This document shows positions 51,429-60,603 of a stretch of DNA of 64,000 bases, in pieces. A model generated the notes under the pieces. It was not told where the DNA came from and made no database searches. It worked only from the letters and a program-made list of their open reading frames with translations. Each line of letters starts with the position of its first letter. Within the stretch, counting starts at the first letter, position 1. Source of the stretch: Eubacteriales bacterium (GTDB lineage: Bacteria > Bacillota > Clostridia > Lachnospirales > Lachnospiraceae); NCBI GenBank assembly GCA_030524585.1, contig JAUNGJ010000001.1, forward strand, positions 1 through 64,000, in the 5' to 3' direction. A program made the position numbers and the translations under genes.

Positions 51429-52055
51429 ATGACGGTAAAGAAATTTTTAGCAGGGCCTCTGGGGACGAACTGCTATCTTCTGGTAAATGAGATATCGAAG
51501 GAGGCGCTGATCGTTGATCCGGCCTCCTGCCCGGAGAGGCTGAAGGAATGTGTGGCAAAAGATAATATCCGGATCAGGGCAATACTGCTGACCCATGCGC
51601 ATTTCGACCACATTATGGGAATTGACGATGTGATCGGGCTGTATGGAGAGATGCCGGTCTATGTGCATCAGGAGGATATGGAGATGCTTGAGAATCCGGC
51701 CCTGAATTTGTCTGGAAACTATGGAATGGGCTACAGCTACCGGGGCGGAACGGCCATCCGGGATGGTCAGATCCTTTCTCTGATCGGCTATGAGATCAAA
51801 GTGATCCATACACCGGGACATACGCCGGGCGGCGTGTGCTATTACGTGGAATCGGAGGAAGTACTGATCAGCGGAGACACCCTGTTTCAGGATTCGGTGG
51901 GAAGAACTGATTTCCCCGGGGGAAGCGCGTCTGAGCTTGTGCGGTCCATAAAGGAGAAGCTGTTTGTATTGCCGGAGAACACGCACGTATATCCGGGGCA
52001 TATGGGAACCACGACCATATGGCATGAGAAGGGGCATAATCCATTTGTGTATTAA
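51429..52055 (+). CDS. Metallo-beta-lactamase fold hydrolase (glyoxalase II-like)
   Basis: A 208-residue protein with THAHFDHIMGIDDV (HxHxDH), IHTPGHTPGGVCYYVE (third His) and ISGDTLFQDSVGRTDFPGGS (bridging Asp), YPGHMGTTT (last His). This is the glyoxalase II/thiolesterase-like branch that is conserved between rel and hemZ in Clostridia; the substrate is not established. ATG 51429 has GGAGAACG upstream. It ends just before a terminator. Confidence 0.9.
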   Translation: MTVKKFLAGPLGTNCYLLVNEISKEALIVDPASCPERLKECVAKDNIRIRAILLTHAHFDHIMGIDDVIGLYGEMPVYVHQEDMEMLENPALNLSGNYGMGYSYRGGTAIRDGQILSLIGYEIKVIHTPGHTPGGVCYYVESEEVLISGDTLFQDSVGRTDFPGGSASELVRSIKEKLFVLPENTHVYPGHMGTTTIWHEKGHNPFVY

Positions 52056-52057
52056 GT

Positions 52058-52088
52058 AAAAAGATTGCGTTTTCGCGCAATCTTTTTT
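52058..52088 (+). terminator. Intrinsic terminator before hemZ
   Basis: AAAAAGATTGCG (52058-52069), TTTTCG loop, CGCAATCTTTTT (52076-52087). Perfect 12-bp stem; hemZ starts only 22 bp later, so it probably attenuates rather than isolates. Confidence 0.85.
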
Positions 52089-52109
52089 GCAGAGGTGTGA
52101 AGTTGATTT

Positions 52110-53579
52110 ATGATTGTAATTGAGACGAAAGACGAAAGCTATTTATATAATATCTACCATCTGGTAAAAGCCTTCTATCCCTCCGGGAAGGTAGAGCAGC
52201 GCGTATGCGTGGACAGAAAAAAAGAGCTATGTATCCGGATCGGAGATACGGTTAAGAAGGAATTTCAGATACCCGGTACCGAAGACCGCAGGATGCGCAA
52301 ATATCTTCTGGACCGGCAGGTGTATGAATTTCTGGCCGGAATAACCGGACGAAGGCTTGCCTGGGGCATTCTTACCGGGGTGCGCCCGACAAAGATCGCC
52401 ATGCAGAAGGTGGAAGAAGGCATGGGGCGGGAGGAATTTCTTAGGTGGTTTCAGGAGGATTCGCTGGTATCCGAAGAGAAGGCGGAGCTTGCCTATGATA
52501 TTGCGGCCAGGGAGAAGGAGATTTTAAGCCGTCTGGATTACAGGGACGGCTATAGTCTGTATGTGGGCATTCCCTTCTGTCCGACAGTATGCAGCTACTG
52601 TTCCTTTAGCTCGGGGCCGATTGCCCTGTGGAAGGATTCTGTAGACGCGTACCTGGATGCGCTGTGCAGAGAGATATCATATATTGGAACCGTATCCAAG
52701 GAGAAGAAGCTGAACACGATCTATATCGGAGGCGGAACGCCGACGACCCTGGAGGCCGGACAGCTGGAACGGCTGCTTGCCTGTATTGACGCTTCCTTTT
52801 CCAGAGAGCATCTGCTGGAATATACGGTGGAAGCGGGCCGGCCGGACAGTATTACGGAAGAGAAGCTTGCGGTTATCCAAAGGTATGGGATTACCAGGAT
52901 TTCCATTAATCCGCAGACCATGCAGCAGAAGACGCTGGATCTGATCGGAAGACGACACCGGGTGGAGGATATTACGGAAGTTTACCGGATGGCCAGAGCT
53001 CTTGGGTTTGATAATATCAACATGGATCTGATCGCCGGGCTCCCGGGGGAGACGGCGGCGGATATGGAGGATACGCTGAAACAGATCAAGGCTCTTGGAC
53101 CGGACAGCCTGACGGTACATGCCCTTGCGATCAAACGGGCGGCCCAGATGGGGCAGGAGAAGAGTACCCTCGGATATGTGAAGGATCTGGAGAAACAGAC
53201 GAAGGAGCCGGAGCGGATGGCCGGAGAACTGTCCCGGATGATCGATGGCGCCGGGAGGGCGGCCGGAGAGATGGGGCTTGTGCCTTACTATCTGTACCGG
53301 CAGAAGAATATTGCCGGGAATTTTGAAAATGTTGGCTATGCAAAGGTTGACAAAGCCGGAATATACAATATACTTATTATGGAAGAAAAGCAATCCATTG
53401 TGGCGGCGGGAGCAGGCGCATCCACGAAGATCGTGCTGCCCGAACCGGCAGCAGTTCCAGGCAACAGGAATGGGAAAATGACCACGCTGATGCGTGTGGA
53501 GAATGTAAAAAATATCCGGGAGTACATTTCCCGGATTGATGAGATGATAGAAAGAAAAGGAGAATGGTTATGGCGTTAA
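52110..53579 (+). CDS. hemZ: Coproporphyrinogen dehydrogenase HemZ-like radical SAM protein
   Basis: A 489-residue radical SAM protein of the HemN/HemZ family. The cluster motif is in GIPFCPTVCSYCSF, followed by IYIGGGTPTTLE, FTVEAGRPDSITE-like YTVEAGRPDSIT, RISINPQTMQQKTLDLIGR and DLIAGLPGET. About 165 residues precede the radical SAM domain, typical of HemZ. Function in an anaerobe may be heme-related or other; not all family members are true coproporphyrinogen oxidases. Its last 10 bp overlap hisS. Confidence 0.88.
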   Translation: MIVIETKDESYLYNIYHLVKAFYPSGKVEQRVCVDRKKELCIRIGDTVKKEFQIPGTEDRRMRKYLLDRQVYEFLAGITGRRLAWGILTGVRPTKIAMQKVEEGMGREEFLRWFQEDSLVSEEKAELAYDIAAREKEILSRLDYRDGYSLYVGIPFCPTVCSYCSFSSGPIALWKDSVDAYLDALCREISYIGTVSKEKKLNTIYIGGGTPTTLEAGQLERLLACIDASFSREHLLEYTVEAGRPDSITEEKLAVIQRYGITRISINPQTMQQKTLDLIGRRHRVEDITEVYRMARALGFDNINMDLIAGLPGETAADMEDTLKQIKALGPDSLTVHALAIKRAAQMGQEKSTLGYVKDLEKQTKEPERMAGELSRMIDGAGRAAGEMGLVPYYLYRQKNIAGNFENVGYAKVDKAGIYNILIMEEKQSIVAAGAGASTKIVLPEPAAVPGNRNGKMTTLMRVENVKNIREYISRIDEMIERKGEWLWR

Positions 53580-54835
53580 AGAAGAAACCGGTCACCGGAA
53601 TGAAGGACATGCTTCCCAATGAGATGGAGATTCGTGACTACGTCACCCATCTGATCAAGGAGACCTATAAGACCTATGGATTTACTTCCATGGAGACCCC
53701 ATGTGTGGAGCATATTGAGAATCTGTGCAGCAAGCAGGGCGGTGACAATGAGAAGCTGATTTTCAAGATCTTAAAGCGCGGCGAGAAGCTGAAGCTTGAG
53801 ACCGCGAAGGAAGAAAGCGATCTGGTAGACGGAGGACTCCGCTATGATCTGACGGTTCCTCTTGCAAGATACTATGCAAATCATGCCAATGAGCTGCCAT
53901 CACCGTTCAAAGCATTGCAGATCGGTAACGTATGGCGTGCGGACCGTCCCCAGAGAGGCCGTTTTCGCCAGTTTATGCAGTGTGATATTGATATTCTGGG
54001 AGAAGGTTCTAATCTGGCGGAGATTGAGCTGATTCTGGCAACCACAGCCATGCTCGGAAAGCTGGATTTTACGAATTTTACCGTGAATATCAATGACCGC
54101 AATATTCTGAAGGCTATGGCTTCTTACTGCGGATTTCAGGAAGAGGATTACGATGAAGTATTCATTATTCTGGACAAGATGGATAAGATCGGCAGGGAGG
54201 GCGTAGCCGCCGAGCTGTGCGAGATGGGTTATGAAAAAGAGAACGTAGATAAATATCTGGGGCTTTTTGACGAAATCACCCCGGATGTATCAGGAATCCG
54301 TTATCTGAAAGAAAAGCTTGGCGACTGCCTGAAGGATGAGACGGCGGATGGCATGGAGCTTATCATTTCCAGTGTGGAAGCGGCAAAGGAATGTGAATTT
54401 AATATTAAGTTTGATCCCACACTGGTAAGGGGACAATCCTATTATACAGGAACCATCTTTGAGGTAACGATGGATGATTTCGGCGGCTCCGTAGCCGGAG
54501 GCGGGCGGTATGACAAGATGATCGGCAAATTTACCGGACAGGATACGCCGGCCTGCGGATTTTCCATCGGATTTGAGCGGATTGTCATGCTGCTTCTGGA
54601 AAATGGCTACCAGGTGCCAAGCACCGGAGCAAAGAAGGCCTACCTTCTGGAGAAAAAGCTTCCGAAGGAAGGAATGCTTCACATTATGGCGCTTGCCAAA
54701 GCAGACAGAGAGGCCGGGAAGAAGGTTCTGATCGTGAATATGAAGAAAAATAAGAAGTTCCAGAAGGAACAGCTGGAAGCAGACGGATATACGGAGATTA
54801 TCGATTGTTATGCAGATTCCTATGATAAACTGTAG
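53570..54835 (+). CDS. hisS: Histidyl-tRNA synthetase
   Basis: A 421-residue class II aminoacyl-tRNA synthetase. Motif 1 lies in the segment beginning YGFTSMETPC, motif 2 in GNVWRADRPQRGRFRQFMQCD, the histidine loops are GQSYYTGTIFEV and GGGRYDKMIG, and motif 3 is ACGFSIGFERI. A C-terminal anticodon-binding domain follows. I start it at ATG 53570, 7 bp after AAAGGAG; ATG 53564 is too close to the site. It overlaps the end of hemZ by 10 bp, which indicates coupling. Confidence 0.97.
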   Translation: MALKKKPVTGMKDMLPNEMEIRDYVTHLIKETYKTYGFTSMETPCVEHIENLCSKQGGDNEKLIFKILKRGEKLKLETAKEESDLVDGGLRYDLTVPLARYYANHANELPSPFKALQIGNVWRADRPQRGRFRQFMQCDIDILGEGSNLAEIELILATTAMLGKLDFTNFTVNINDRNILKAMASYCGFQEEDYDEVFIILDKMDKIGREGVAAELCEMGYEKENVDKYLGLFDEITPDVSGIRYLKEKLGDCLKDETADGMELIISSVEAAKECEFNIKFDPTLVRGQSYYTGTIFEVTMDDFGGSVAGGGRYDKMIGKFTGQDTPACGFSIGFERIVMLLLENGYQVPSTGAKKAYLLEKKLPKEGMLHIMALAKADREAGKKVLIVNMKKNKKFQKEQLEADGYTEIIDCYADSYDKL

Positions 54836-54916
54836 GATGCAGAGGATTTGTATGTGCTTTGGTATAGAAGCAGAAAGAGAAATAGAGAGAAATAGAAAGA
54901 GACAGGAGAGAGAACA

Positions 54917-56704
54917 ATGGCAGAGTCAATGCAGGGATTAAAGAGAACCCACAGGTGTGCGGAGCTGTCAGCGGCCAACGTTGGCGAGACAGTGACCATT
55001 ATGGGATGGGTGCAGAAGAATCGTAACAAGGGCGGATTGGTGTTTGTGGACGTGAGAGACCGTTCCGGAATCATCCAGATCGTATTTGAAGAAGGCAAGT
55101 CGGATGCCGCTCTGATTGAGAAGGCGGCAAAGCTTCGCGCCGAGTTTGTAGTGGCTGTAGTGGGAACCGTTGAGAAGCGTTCCGGTGCGGTAAATACCAA
55201 TATTGCAACAGGAGAGATTGAGGTGATTCCTTCCGAGCTTCGCATTCTGGCGGAATCTGAGACACCTCCGTTTCCGATTGAAGAGAATGCTAAGACCAAG
55301 GAAGAGATTCGCCTGAAATACCGCTATCTGGATCTTCGGAGACCGGATATGCAGCGCAATCTCTTGATGAGAAGTCAGGTGGCGACTCTGACACGCCAGT
55401 TCCTGGCAGAAGAGGGATTTCTGGAGATTGAGACCCCGGTACTGATTGGAAGCACCCCGGAGGGAGCCAGAGACTATCTGGTGCCAAGCCGCATCCATCA
55501 GGGACATTTCTATGCACTGCCCCAGTCGCCGCAGCTGTTTAAGCAGCTTCTGATGTGCTCCGGATGCGACAGGTATTTTCAGCTTGCGAAATGTTTCCGT
55601 GATGAGGATCTTCGCGCGGACCGTCAGCCGGAATTTACACAGATCGATATGGAGCTTTCTTTTGTGGATGTGGATGATGTGATTGATGTGAATGAAAGGC
55701 TGCTTGCAAAATTGTTCAAAGAGATTCTGGGCATCGAAGTGGCTCTTCCAATTCCAAGAATGACATGGCAGGAAGCGATGGACCGCTATGGTTCCGACAA
55801 ACCGGATATTCGTTTTGGCATGGAGCTTACCGATGTGACGGAAGTAGTGAGAGACAGTGAATTTGCGGTGTTTAAGGGAGCCATTGAAAATGGCGGCTCT
55901 GTCCGTGGTATCAATGCCAAAGGACAGGGAGGAATGCCCCGTAAAAAGATCGATAAGCTGGTTGCATTTGCTAAGGATTACGGCGCAAAGGGATTGGCAT
56001 ACATTGCGATCCAGGCGGACGGTACGGTCAAATCTTCCTTTGCCAAGTTTATGACCGAAGATCAGATGAAGGCGCTGATCGGTGCAATGGGTGGAGAGAA
56101 CGGCGATCTGCTTCTCTTTGCAGCAGATAAGAATAAAGTAGTCTGGGCAGTTCTTGGAGCTCTTCGTCTGGAGCTTGCCGCTCAGATGGAGCTGCTTGAT
56201 AAGAACGAGTACAAATTCCTGTGGGTAACAGAGTTCCCGCTTCTGGAGTGGAATGATGAGCAGAACCGTTATACGGCAATGCACCATCCGTTTACCATGC
56301 CGATGGAAGAAGATCTACAGTACATCGACAGTGATCCAGGGCGTGTGCGTGCGAAAGCGTATGATATTGTTCTGAATGGAAATGAGATTGGCGGCGGAAG
56401 CGTCCGTATCTTCAATCCGGAGATTCAGAGCAAGATGTTCGAGGTTCTTGGATTTACGGAGGAACAGGCCAAGGAGCAGTTCGGATTCCTGCTGACCGCA
56501 TTCAAGTACGGCGTACCGCCTCACGCAGGACTTGCCTATGGACTTGACCGTCTGGTTATGCTCATGGCAAAGGAGGACAGTATCCGTGATGTGATCGCTT
56601 TCCCGAAGGTAAAGGATGCATCTGATCTGATGACGGAAGCTCCTACGCGGGTGGCGCAGGAACAGCTGGACGAGCTGGGACTTGCTATTGTAGAAGAAGA
56701 GTAG
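54917..56704 (+). CDS. aspS: Aspartyl-tRNA synthetase
   Basis: A 595-residue bacterial-type class II synthetase. The N-terminal OB fold binds the anticodon (VTIMGWVQKNRNKGGLVFVD), then catalytic domain with RYLDLRRPDMQ, FLEIETPVLIGSTPEGARDY, motif 2 CFRDEDLRADRQPEFTQID, a GAD insertion domain (about 290-410), and motif 3 AYGLDRLVMLM. Length is usual. GACAGGAGAGAG precedes ATG 54917. It follows hisS after 81 bp, a conserved pair. Confidence 0.97.
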   Translation: MAESMQGLKRTHRCAELSAANVGETVTIMGWVQKNRNKGGLVFVDVRDRSGIIQIVFEEGKSDAALIEKAAKLRAEFVVAVVGTVEKRSGAVNTNIATGEIEVIPSELRILAESETPPFPIEENAKTKEEIRLKYRYLDLRRPDMQRNLLMRSQVATLTRQFLAEEGFLEIETPVLIGSTPEGARDYLVPSRIHQGHFYALPQSPQLFKQLLMCSGCDRYFQLAKCFRDEDLRADRQPEFTQIDMELSFVDVDDVIDVNERLLAKLFKEILGIEVALPIPRMTWQEAMDRYGSDKPDIRFGMELTDVTEVVRDSEFAVFKGAIENGGSVRGINAKGQGGMPRKKIDKLVAFAKDYGAKGLAYIAIQADGTVKSSFAKFMTEDQMKALIGAMGGENGDLLLFAADKNKVVWAVLGALRLELAAQMELLDKNEYKFLWVTEFPLLEWNDEQNRYTAMHHPFTMPMEEDLQYIDSDPGRVRAKAYDIVLNGNEIGGGSVRIFNPEIQSKMFEVLGFTEEQAKEQFGFLLTAFKYGVPPHAGLAYGLDRLVMLMAKEDSIRDVIAFPKVKDASDLMTEAPTRVAQEQLDELGLAIVEEE

Positions 56705-56733
56705 ATTGAAATTTTAAACAGAACGGCAGAGGC

Positions 56734-56776
56734 AGAAGAGGACTTACAGAAAATCTGTAAATCCTCTTCTTTCTTT
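56734..56776 (+). terminator. Terminator after aspS
   Basis: AGAAGAGGA-C-TTACAGA (56734-56750) pairs with TCTGTAA-A-TCCTCTTCT (56754-56770), one mismatch, AAA loop, then TTCTTT. Confidence 0.87.
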
Positions 56777-56806
56777 ATACTTATCATGGGAGTGTTTTTG
56801 GCTGAT

Positions 56807-57721
56807 TTACTCTCCGATTGTAATATAGAAGCCACTGTTTTCAAATTGTTTTCTGATTCGGTGCATTTCTCTGTCGGAGGGGGGAGCAAGCTCTTCCAGG
56901 CTGTATTCCATGTCAAGCTTTTCGTATTTGGACATTCCTAACCGATGATAAGGAAGCAGGCTTACATGACAGCCTGGGGCATGCTCCAGAAGGAATTTAA
57001 TCGTATTATGAATATTTTTGTCTGTATTGTTGATTCCCGGTATAATGGGAATTCGCACGGTAATATTGGCTCCGGCATTTACTAATCTGCAGAAATTATC
57101 CAGAATTAAGCTGTTGGATACACCGGTCAGTTCTCTGTGAGCTTCCTCATCGATGATCTTAAGATCATAGTAGAAGAAATCGATATATGGAAGAAGCTTT
57201 TGAAAAACCTCCCATTTGATATATCCACAGGTTTCAATGCATGTGGATATGCCCTGTTTTTTGCATTCTCTGGCAAGCTCGTACAGAAAATCGCTTTGGC
57301 AGGCAGCTTCGCCGCCGGAAAATGTTACGCCGCCTCCGGAGGTTTGATAATAAGGATTATCTTTCATAATATCCTTCATTATTTCAGCTACCGTTTTGCG
57401 TTCTCCGGCCATGATTAATGCCTGGCTGTTGCAGTGATCTACGCATGCACCGCAGGAAACGCATTTGCTGCGGGTGATTTCTATACCACAGGCTCCCCAG
57501 GACAGTGCCTGATTTGGGCAGATTTGGATACATTTGCGGCAGCCGATACACCTGTTCTGCCAATACATCAGTTGAGAAATGGTCTGCTGTGTTTCCGGGT
57601 TGGCACACCATTTGCAGCGAAGCGGGCAGCCCTTGAGGAATATAACGGTTCGTATTCCCGGGCCATCCTTGACAGCATATCGTTCTATTTCACTGATTAT
57701 ACCTTTTACGCATGTGTCCAA
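56807..57721 (-). CDS. Glycyl radical enzyme activating protein (radical SAM)
   Basis: A 304-residue activase that generates the glycyl radical in its partner, encoded upstream on the same strand. The radical SAM motif is GCPLRCKWCANPE (C32, C36, C39). An insert with two 4Fe-4S ferredoxin-type clusters follows (CIGCRKCIQICPNQAL and CVSCGACVDHCNSQAL), as in activases of eliminase-type glycyl radical enzymes and unlike minimal PflA. GGGVTFSGGEAACQ, ETCGYIKWE and RIPIIPGINNT are further marks. The start is TTG 57721 after GAGGTG. Only 15 bp separate it from the enzyme gene. Confidence 0.93.
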   Translation of the reverse strand: MDTCVKGIISEIERYAVKDGPGIRTVIFLKGCPLRCKWCANPETQQTISQLMYWQNRCIGCRKCIQICPNQALSWGACGIEITRSKCVSCGACVDHCNSQALIMAGERKTVAEIMKDIMKDNPYYQTSGGGVTFSGGEAACQSDFLYELARECKKQGISTCIETCGYIKWEVFQKLLPYIDFFYYDLKIIDEEAHRELTGVSNSLILDNFCRLVNAGANITVRIPIIPGINNTDKNIHNTIKFLLEHAPGCHVSLLPYHRLGMSKYEKLDMEYSLEELAPPSDREMHRIRKQFENSGFYITIGE

Positions 57722-57736
57722 AATATCACCTCAATT

Positions 57737-60160
57737 TTACAGATCATGCTCAGTGCGGGCAATGATATCGTCTTTTGTCTTTTCTTCCAAATCGTTAAAT
57801 AATGCGCTGTAACCAGCTACACGTACTACCAGGTCTTTATAATTATCAGGATGCTCTTTGGCATCCAGCAATGTTTTCGTTGATGTGACATTGAACTGTA
57901 CATGCCATCCATCCATAGAGAAGAAGGTCTGTATCAGATTCATAACTTTTACAATTCCGTCATCTGTGGACATTACGGATGGTGACAGCCGAATATTTAA
58001 CAGATTACCGCCAGTAATCAAATGGTTGGGCATCTTGGATATTGAATTTAAAACAGCAGTAGGTCCGATTGTGTCGGTTCCGTGATATGGAGAACATCCT
58101 TCTGACAATGGTTCGCCGGCTTTCCGTCCGTCAGGAGTAGCGCCGACCGGAGCGCCCTGAGGAACATTTCCTGAAATAGTTGCAGTACATGGATAGCTCA
58201 GGCATCCAATAGGGCCTCTTCCAATACGCGTGGTAGGATATTTGTCCTGCTCTTTCATGAATGAGAGATATATATCGGAGCTGATTTTATCTACATAATC
58301 ATCATCGTTTCCGAACTTCGGGGCTTTATTTACCAGCATACGGCGTATGTTCTCGCCCTCTTCACCGGCAAAATTACTGTGCAGATAGCCTAAAAGCTCT
58401 TTCGGCGTGATCCGCTTTTCTTCAAACACAATTTTCTGGATAGCAGCAAGACTATTGGCAACGTTGGTAATACCGGTTTCCGGTCCTGTGACCATATCGT
58501 AAACGCTGCCGCCTTCCTTTGCATTTTTGCCCCGTCTGAGACAATCCTGAACAAGACCGGAACAGAAGGCGTCCGGCACGACTTCTTCGACAGCGTAATC
58601 AATACAGTGTTCTCCGCTGACGCGTGTTTTAACAACATAGGCCATCTGCCTGTCATAAGCAGCACGAAGTTCCTCGATACTGTCCATTTCTGCCAGAGTT
58701 TTTTCCTGTTTTAAAAGATTCAGACCTGTTTGGTTATCTTTGCCGCCGTTTAGAGTGATTTCTAATACTTTGGCAAAGTTTGTGAAGCTCATTCCGGCGC
58801 TGCGGTAGCCAAATTTGCCGGGAATGATCGGCTCGATGCATCCGACAATTGCATAATTATTAGCATCCTCCAGAGAAACACCGCGGTTGATCAGAGAGGG
58901 AATCATTACATGGTCGCCGTGCATAGCCGGCATGCCAAAGCCTAACTTGATAACTTCTACACATTTATGCAGATATTCCTGAGGATTCTTTTCATTGAAT
59001 CGTGCAGAGACATTTGGCTGTGTTAATCTGGTTAGGCTGACACTGTCCAGGCAAATCATCGTAAGGTCGTTGACGGCGTCTTCTCCGGAAGGAGTAATAC
59101 CGCCAAGCGTCAGATTCTGATAGGTGGGATCGCCGCCTGAAAAGCGGGTGTGACTCCAGGGACGGATTTTAACTACGCCAAAGGCCTTTATCCATAGGCA
59201 TGCAAGCAGTTCGGTGGCGTCTTCCTGCGTGATTTTACCTTCAGCCAGGTCTTTTTCGTAATAAGGATACAAATATTGATCCAGACGTCCAAAGGACATA
59301 GAATGCCCGTTACTCTCGATCTGAGAGAGAAGATGAGCGAACCACACAGCCTGAATGCCTTCGTAGAAGGTGGAGGCAGGATACTGAGGAACCCGCTCGC
59401 AGTTGGCGGCAAGGGCCAGAAGCTCTGCTCTGCGGCTTAAATCCGTTTCTTTTTGGGCCATATTTCTGGCAAGCACAGCGTAGCGGTGTGCGTAGTCAAT
59501 CATGCCTTCATAAGCGATGATTACCGACTCATAGAAAATGCGTTTGTGATGACTGGAAGGATCGCTTAAGTCCAATGCGTTCAGATACTCTGTTGCCTCA
59601 TCGATGATGCCCTGTGCGCCTTTTTTGAGAAGGGCTTCAAAATCCAGCATAATATGCCCGTCACCGGACGTCATGTTGCCGTTTGCGGAAAGAACATGCA
59701 TTCTGTATGCTTCTTTGGCCTCTTGTGGAAGCGTGGCCTGGCATCGGTCTTCCAAAGTTTTTCCTTTCCACCAGGCGGCAATCTCCAGAAGTTCTTCACG
59801 TACCTCTTTTCGGATCTGGAAGCGGTCACCTGGACGGTTTGCCAACTCGTCAATTTCTTCAAAGATCCAATTTACACAGTATTCTGGAAAGATAGAAGCT
59901 GCTCTTAAAGAAGCGGCATGGTTTCCGGCCAGCAATTGTCCGTCCTCGATAAATAAGTTGATTTTGTTTAATACATTTTTAAACGCATATGCCCGTTTTT
60001 TGATTGTGGGTTCTGCCACATGTTCTCTATAGGCTTCTGTCAGATATCTTGCTCTTTCTATGCAGACTTCCTGCTCTGCATGGATGGATGCTGATTTGAG
60101 ATCCTGGATACGTTTTAACTGTTTGTAAGTTAAATTACATTTTCTATACTTGCAATACAT
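57737..60160 (-). CDS. Glycyl radical enzyme, eliminase/dehydratase type, substrate unknown
   Basis: An 807-residue PFL-like glycyl radical enzyme. The active-site loop is YAIVGCIEP with Cys441 and Glu443; the radical loop is VVRVAGYSALF with Gly783 near the C-terminus. Cys followed two residues later by Glu is the pattern of glycerol, propanediol and hydroxyproline dehydratases, choline TMA-lyase and isethionate lyase; pyruvate formate-lyase has Cys-Cys. IESNGHSMSFGRLDQYLYPY and SANGNMTSGDGH are other pocket-lining segments. AAAGGAG precedes ATG 60160. It is cotranscribed with its activase and faces a ribose-type ABC importer across a shared control region, so a sugar or polyol substrate is plausible but not shown. 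Confidence 0.9.
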   Translation of the reverse strand: MYCKYRKCNLTYKQLKRIQDLKSASIHAEQEVCIERARYLTEAYREHVAEPTIKKRAYAFKNVLNKINLFIEDGQLLAGNHAASLRAASIFPEYCVNWIFEEIDELANRPGDRFQIRKEVREELLEIAAWWKGKTLEDRCQATLPQEAKEAYRMHVLSANGNMTSGDGHIMLDFEALLKKGAQGIIDEATEYLNALDLSDPSSHHKRIFYESVIIAYEGMIDYAHRYAVLARNMAQKETDLSRRAELLALAANCERVPQYPASTFYEGIQAVWFAHLLSQIESNGHSMSFGRLDQYLYPYYEKDLAEGKITQEDATELLACLWIKAFGVVKIRPWSHTRFSGGDPTYQNLTLGGITPSGEDAVNDLTMICLDSVSLTRLTQPNVSARFNEKNPQEYLHKCVEVIKLGFGMPAMHGDHVMIPSLINRGVSLEDANNYAIVGCIEPIIPGKFGYRSAGMSFTNFAKVLEITLNGGKDNQTGLNLLKQEKTLAEMDSIEELRAAYDRQMAYVVKTRVSGEHCIDYAVEEVVPDAFCSGLVQDCLRRGKNAKEGGSVYDMVTGPETGITNVANSLAAIQKIVFEEKRITPKELLGYLHSNFAGEEGENIRRMLVNKAPKFGNDDDYVDKISSDIYLSFMKEQDKYPTTRIGRGPIGCLSYPCTATISGNVPQGAPVGATPDGRKAGEPLSEGCSPYHGTDTIGPTAVLNSISKMPNHLITGGNLLNIRLSPSVMSTDDGIVKVMNLIQTFFSMDGWHVQFNVTSTKTLLDAKEHPDNYKDLVVRVAGYSALFNDLEEKTKDDIIARTEHDL

Positions 60161-60603
60161 TACTCGTTCATCTCCTTTGCCAAGTGAAATTACAAAAATA
60201 AACTAATTTACAAATGTATAATAAATCAACTTATTCCAGATGTCAACAGGAAAAATATAACAGAATAAATGAAAAAGTTTGCGAAAAGAGGGAGAAAAAA
60301 GAACGTGGATTTATCATGAAAAACGGATAAAAACTGTATAATATGCATATTTTGTAATGATTTGTAAAGTGGAAAATGTAGGAAAAGCACAAAAAGGTAT
60401 TGACATTTTTGAATTTCGGAATATAATAAATGTAAATCAACATTACAAACGTTTAGAAATGTGATTAGAAGTGAATGGATTTAAAAGTTGAATCAAGAAA
60501 AATTTTTAAATTTGTAACCTGGGTGCACCAACAGATACAGCTGCGCATGTGTTTATCATCGATGGCGGACATACAATTCATGAAGTCGAGAAGGAGGTTT
60601 TTT
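60161..60603. promoter_or_regulatory. Divergent control region between glycyl radical enzyme and sugar importer
   Basis: About 440 bp. Minus-strand promoter: TTGACA (60241-60246), 17 bp, TATTAT (60218-60223). Plus-strand promoter: TTGACA (60400-60405), 16 bp, TATAAT (60422-60427). TTACAAA boxes lie just downstream of each: 60208-60214 and 60190-60196 for the enzyme, 60443-60449 for the importer, with a fourth as TTTGTAAA at 60361-60368. AAACGTTT (60447-60454), with a central CG as in LacI-family operators, overlaps the third box. 60250-60350 shows nothing else. The leader 60516-60603 is less AT-rich than the rest. Confidence 0.6.

Noticed and set aside
54968..56287. A 439-codon open frame antisense to aspS
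   Set aside because: It lies wholly inside aspS, whose protein is unmistakable, and its own translation is His/Arg/Leu-rich without domains.
57737..60160. Annotation as pyruvate formate-lyase
   Set aside because: The active-site motif is Cys-Ile-Glu, not Cys-Cys, and the activase carries extra ferredoxin-type clusters.
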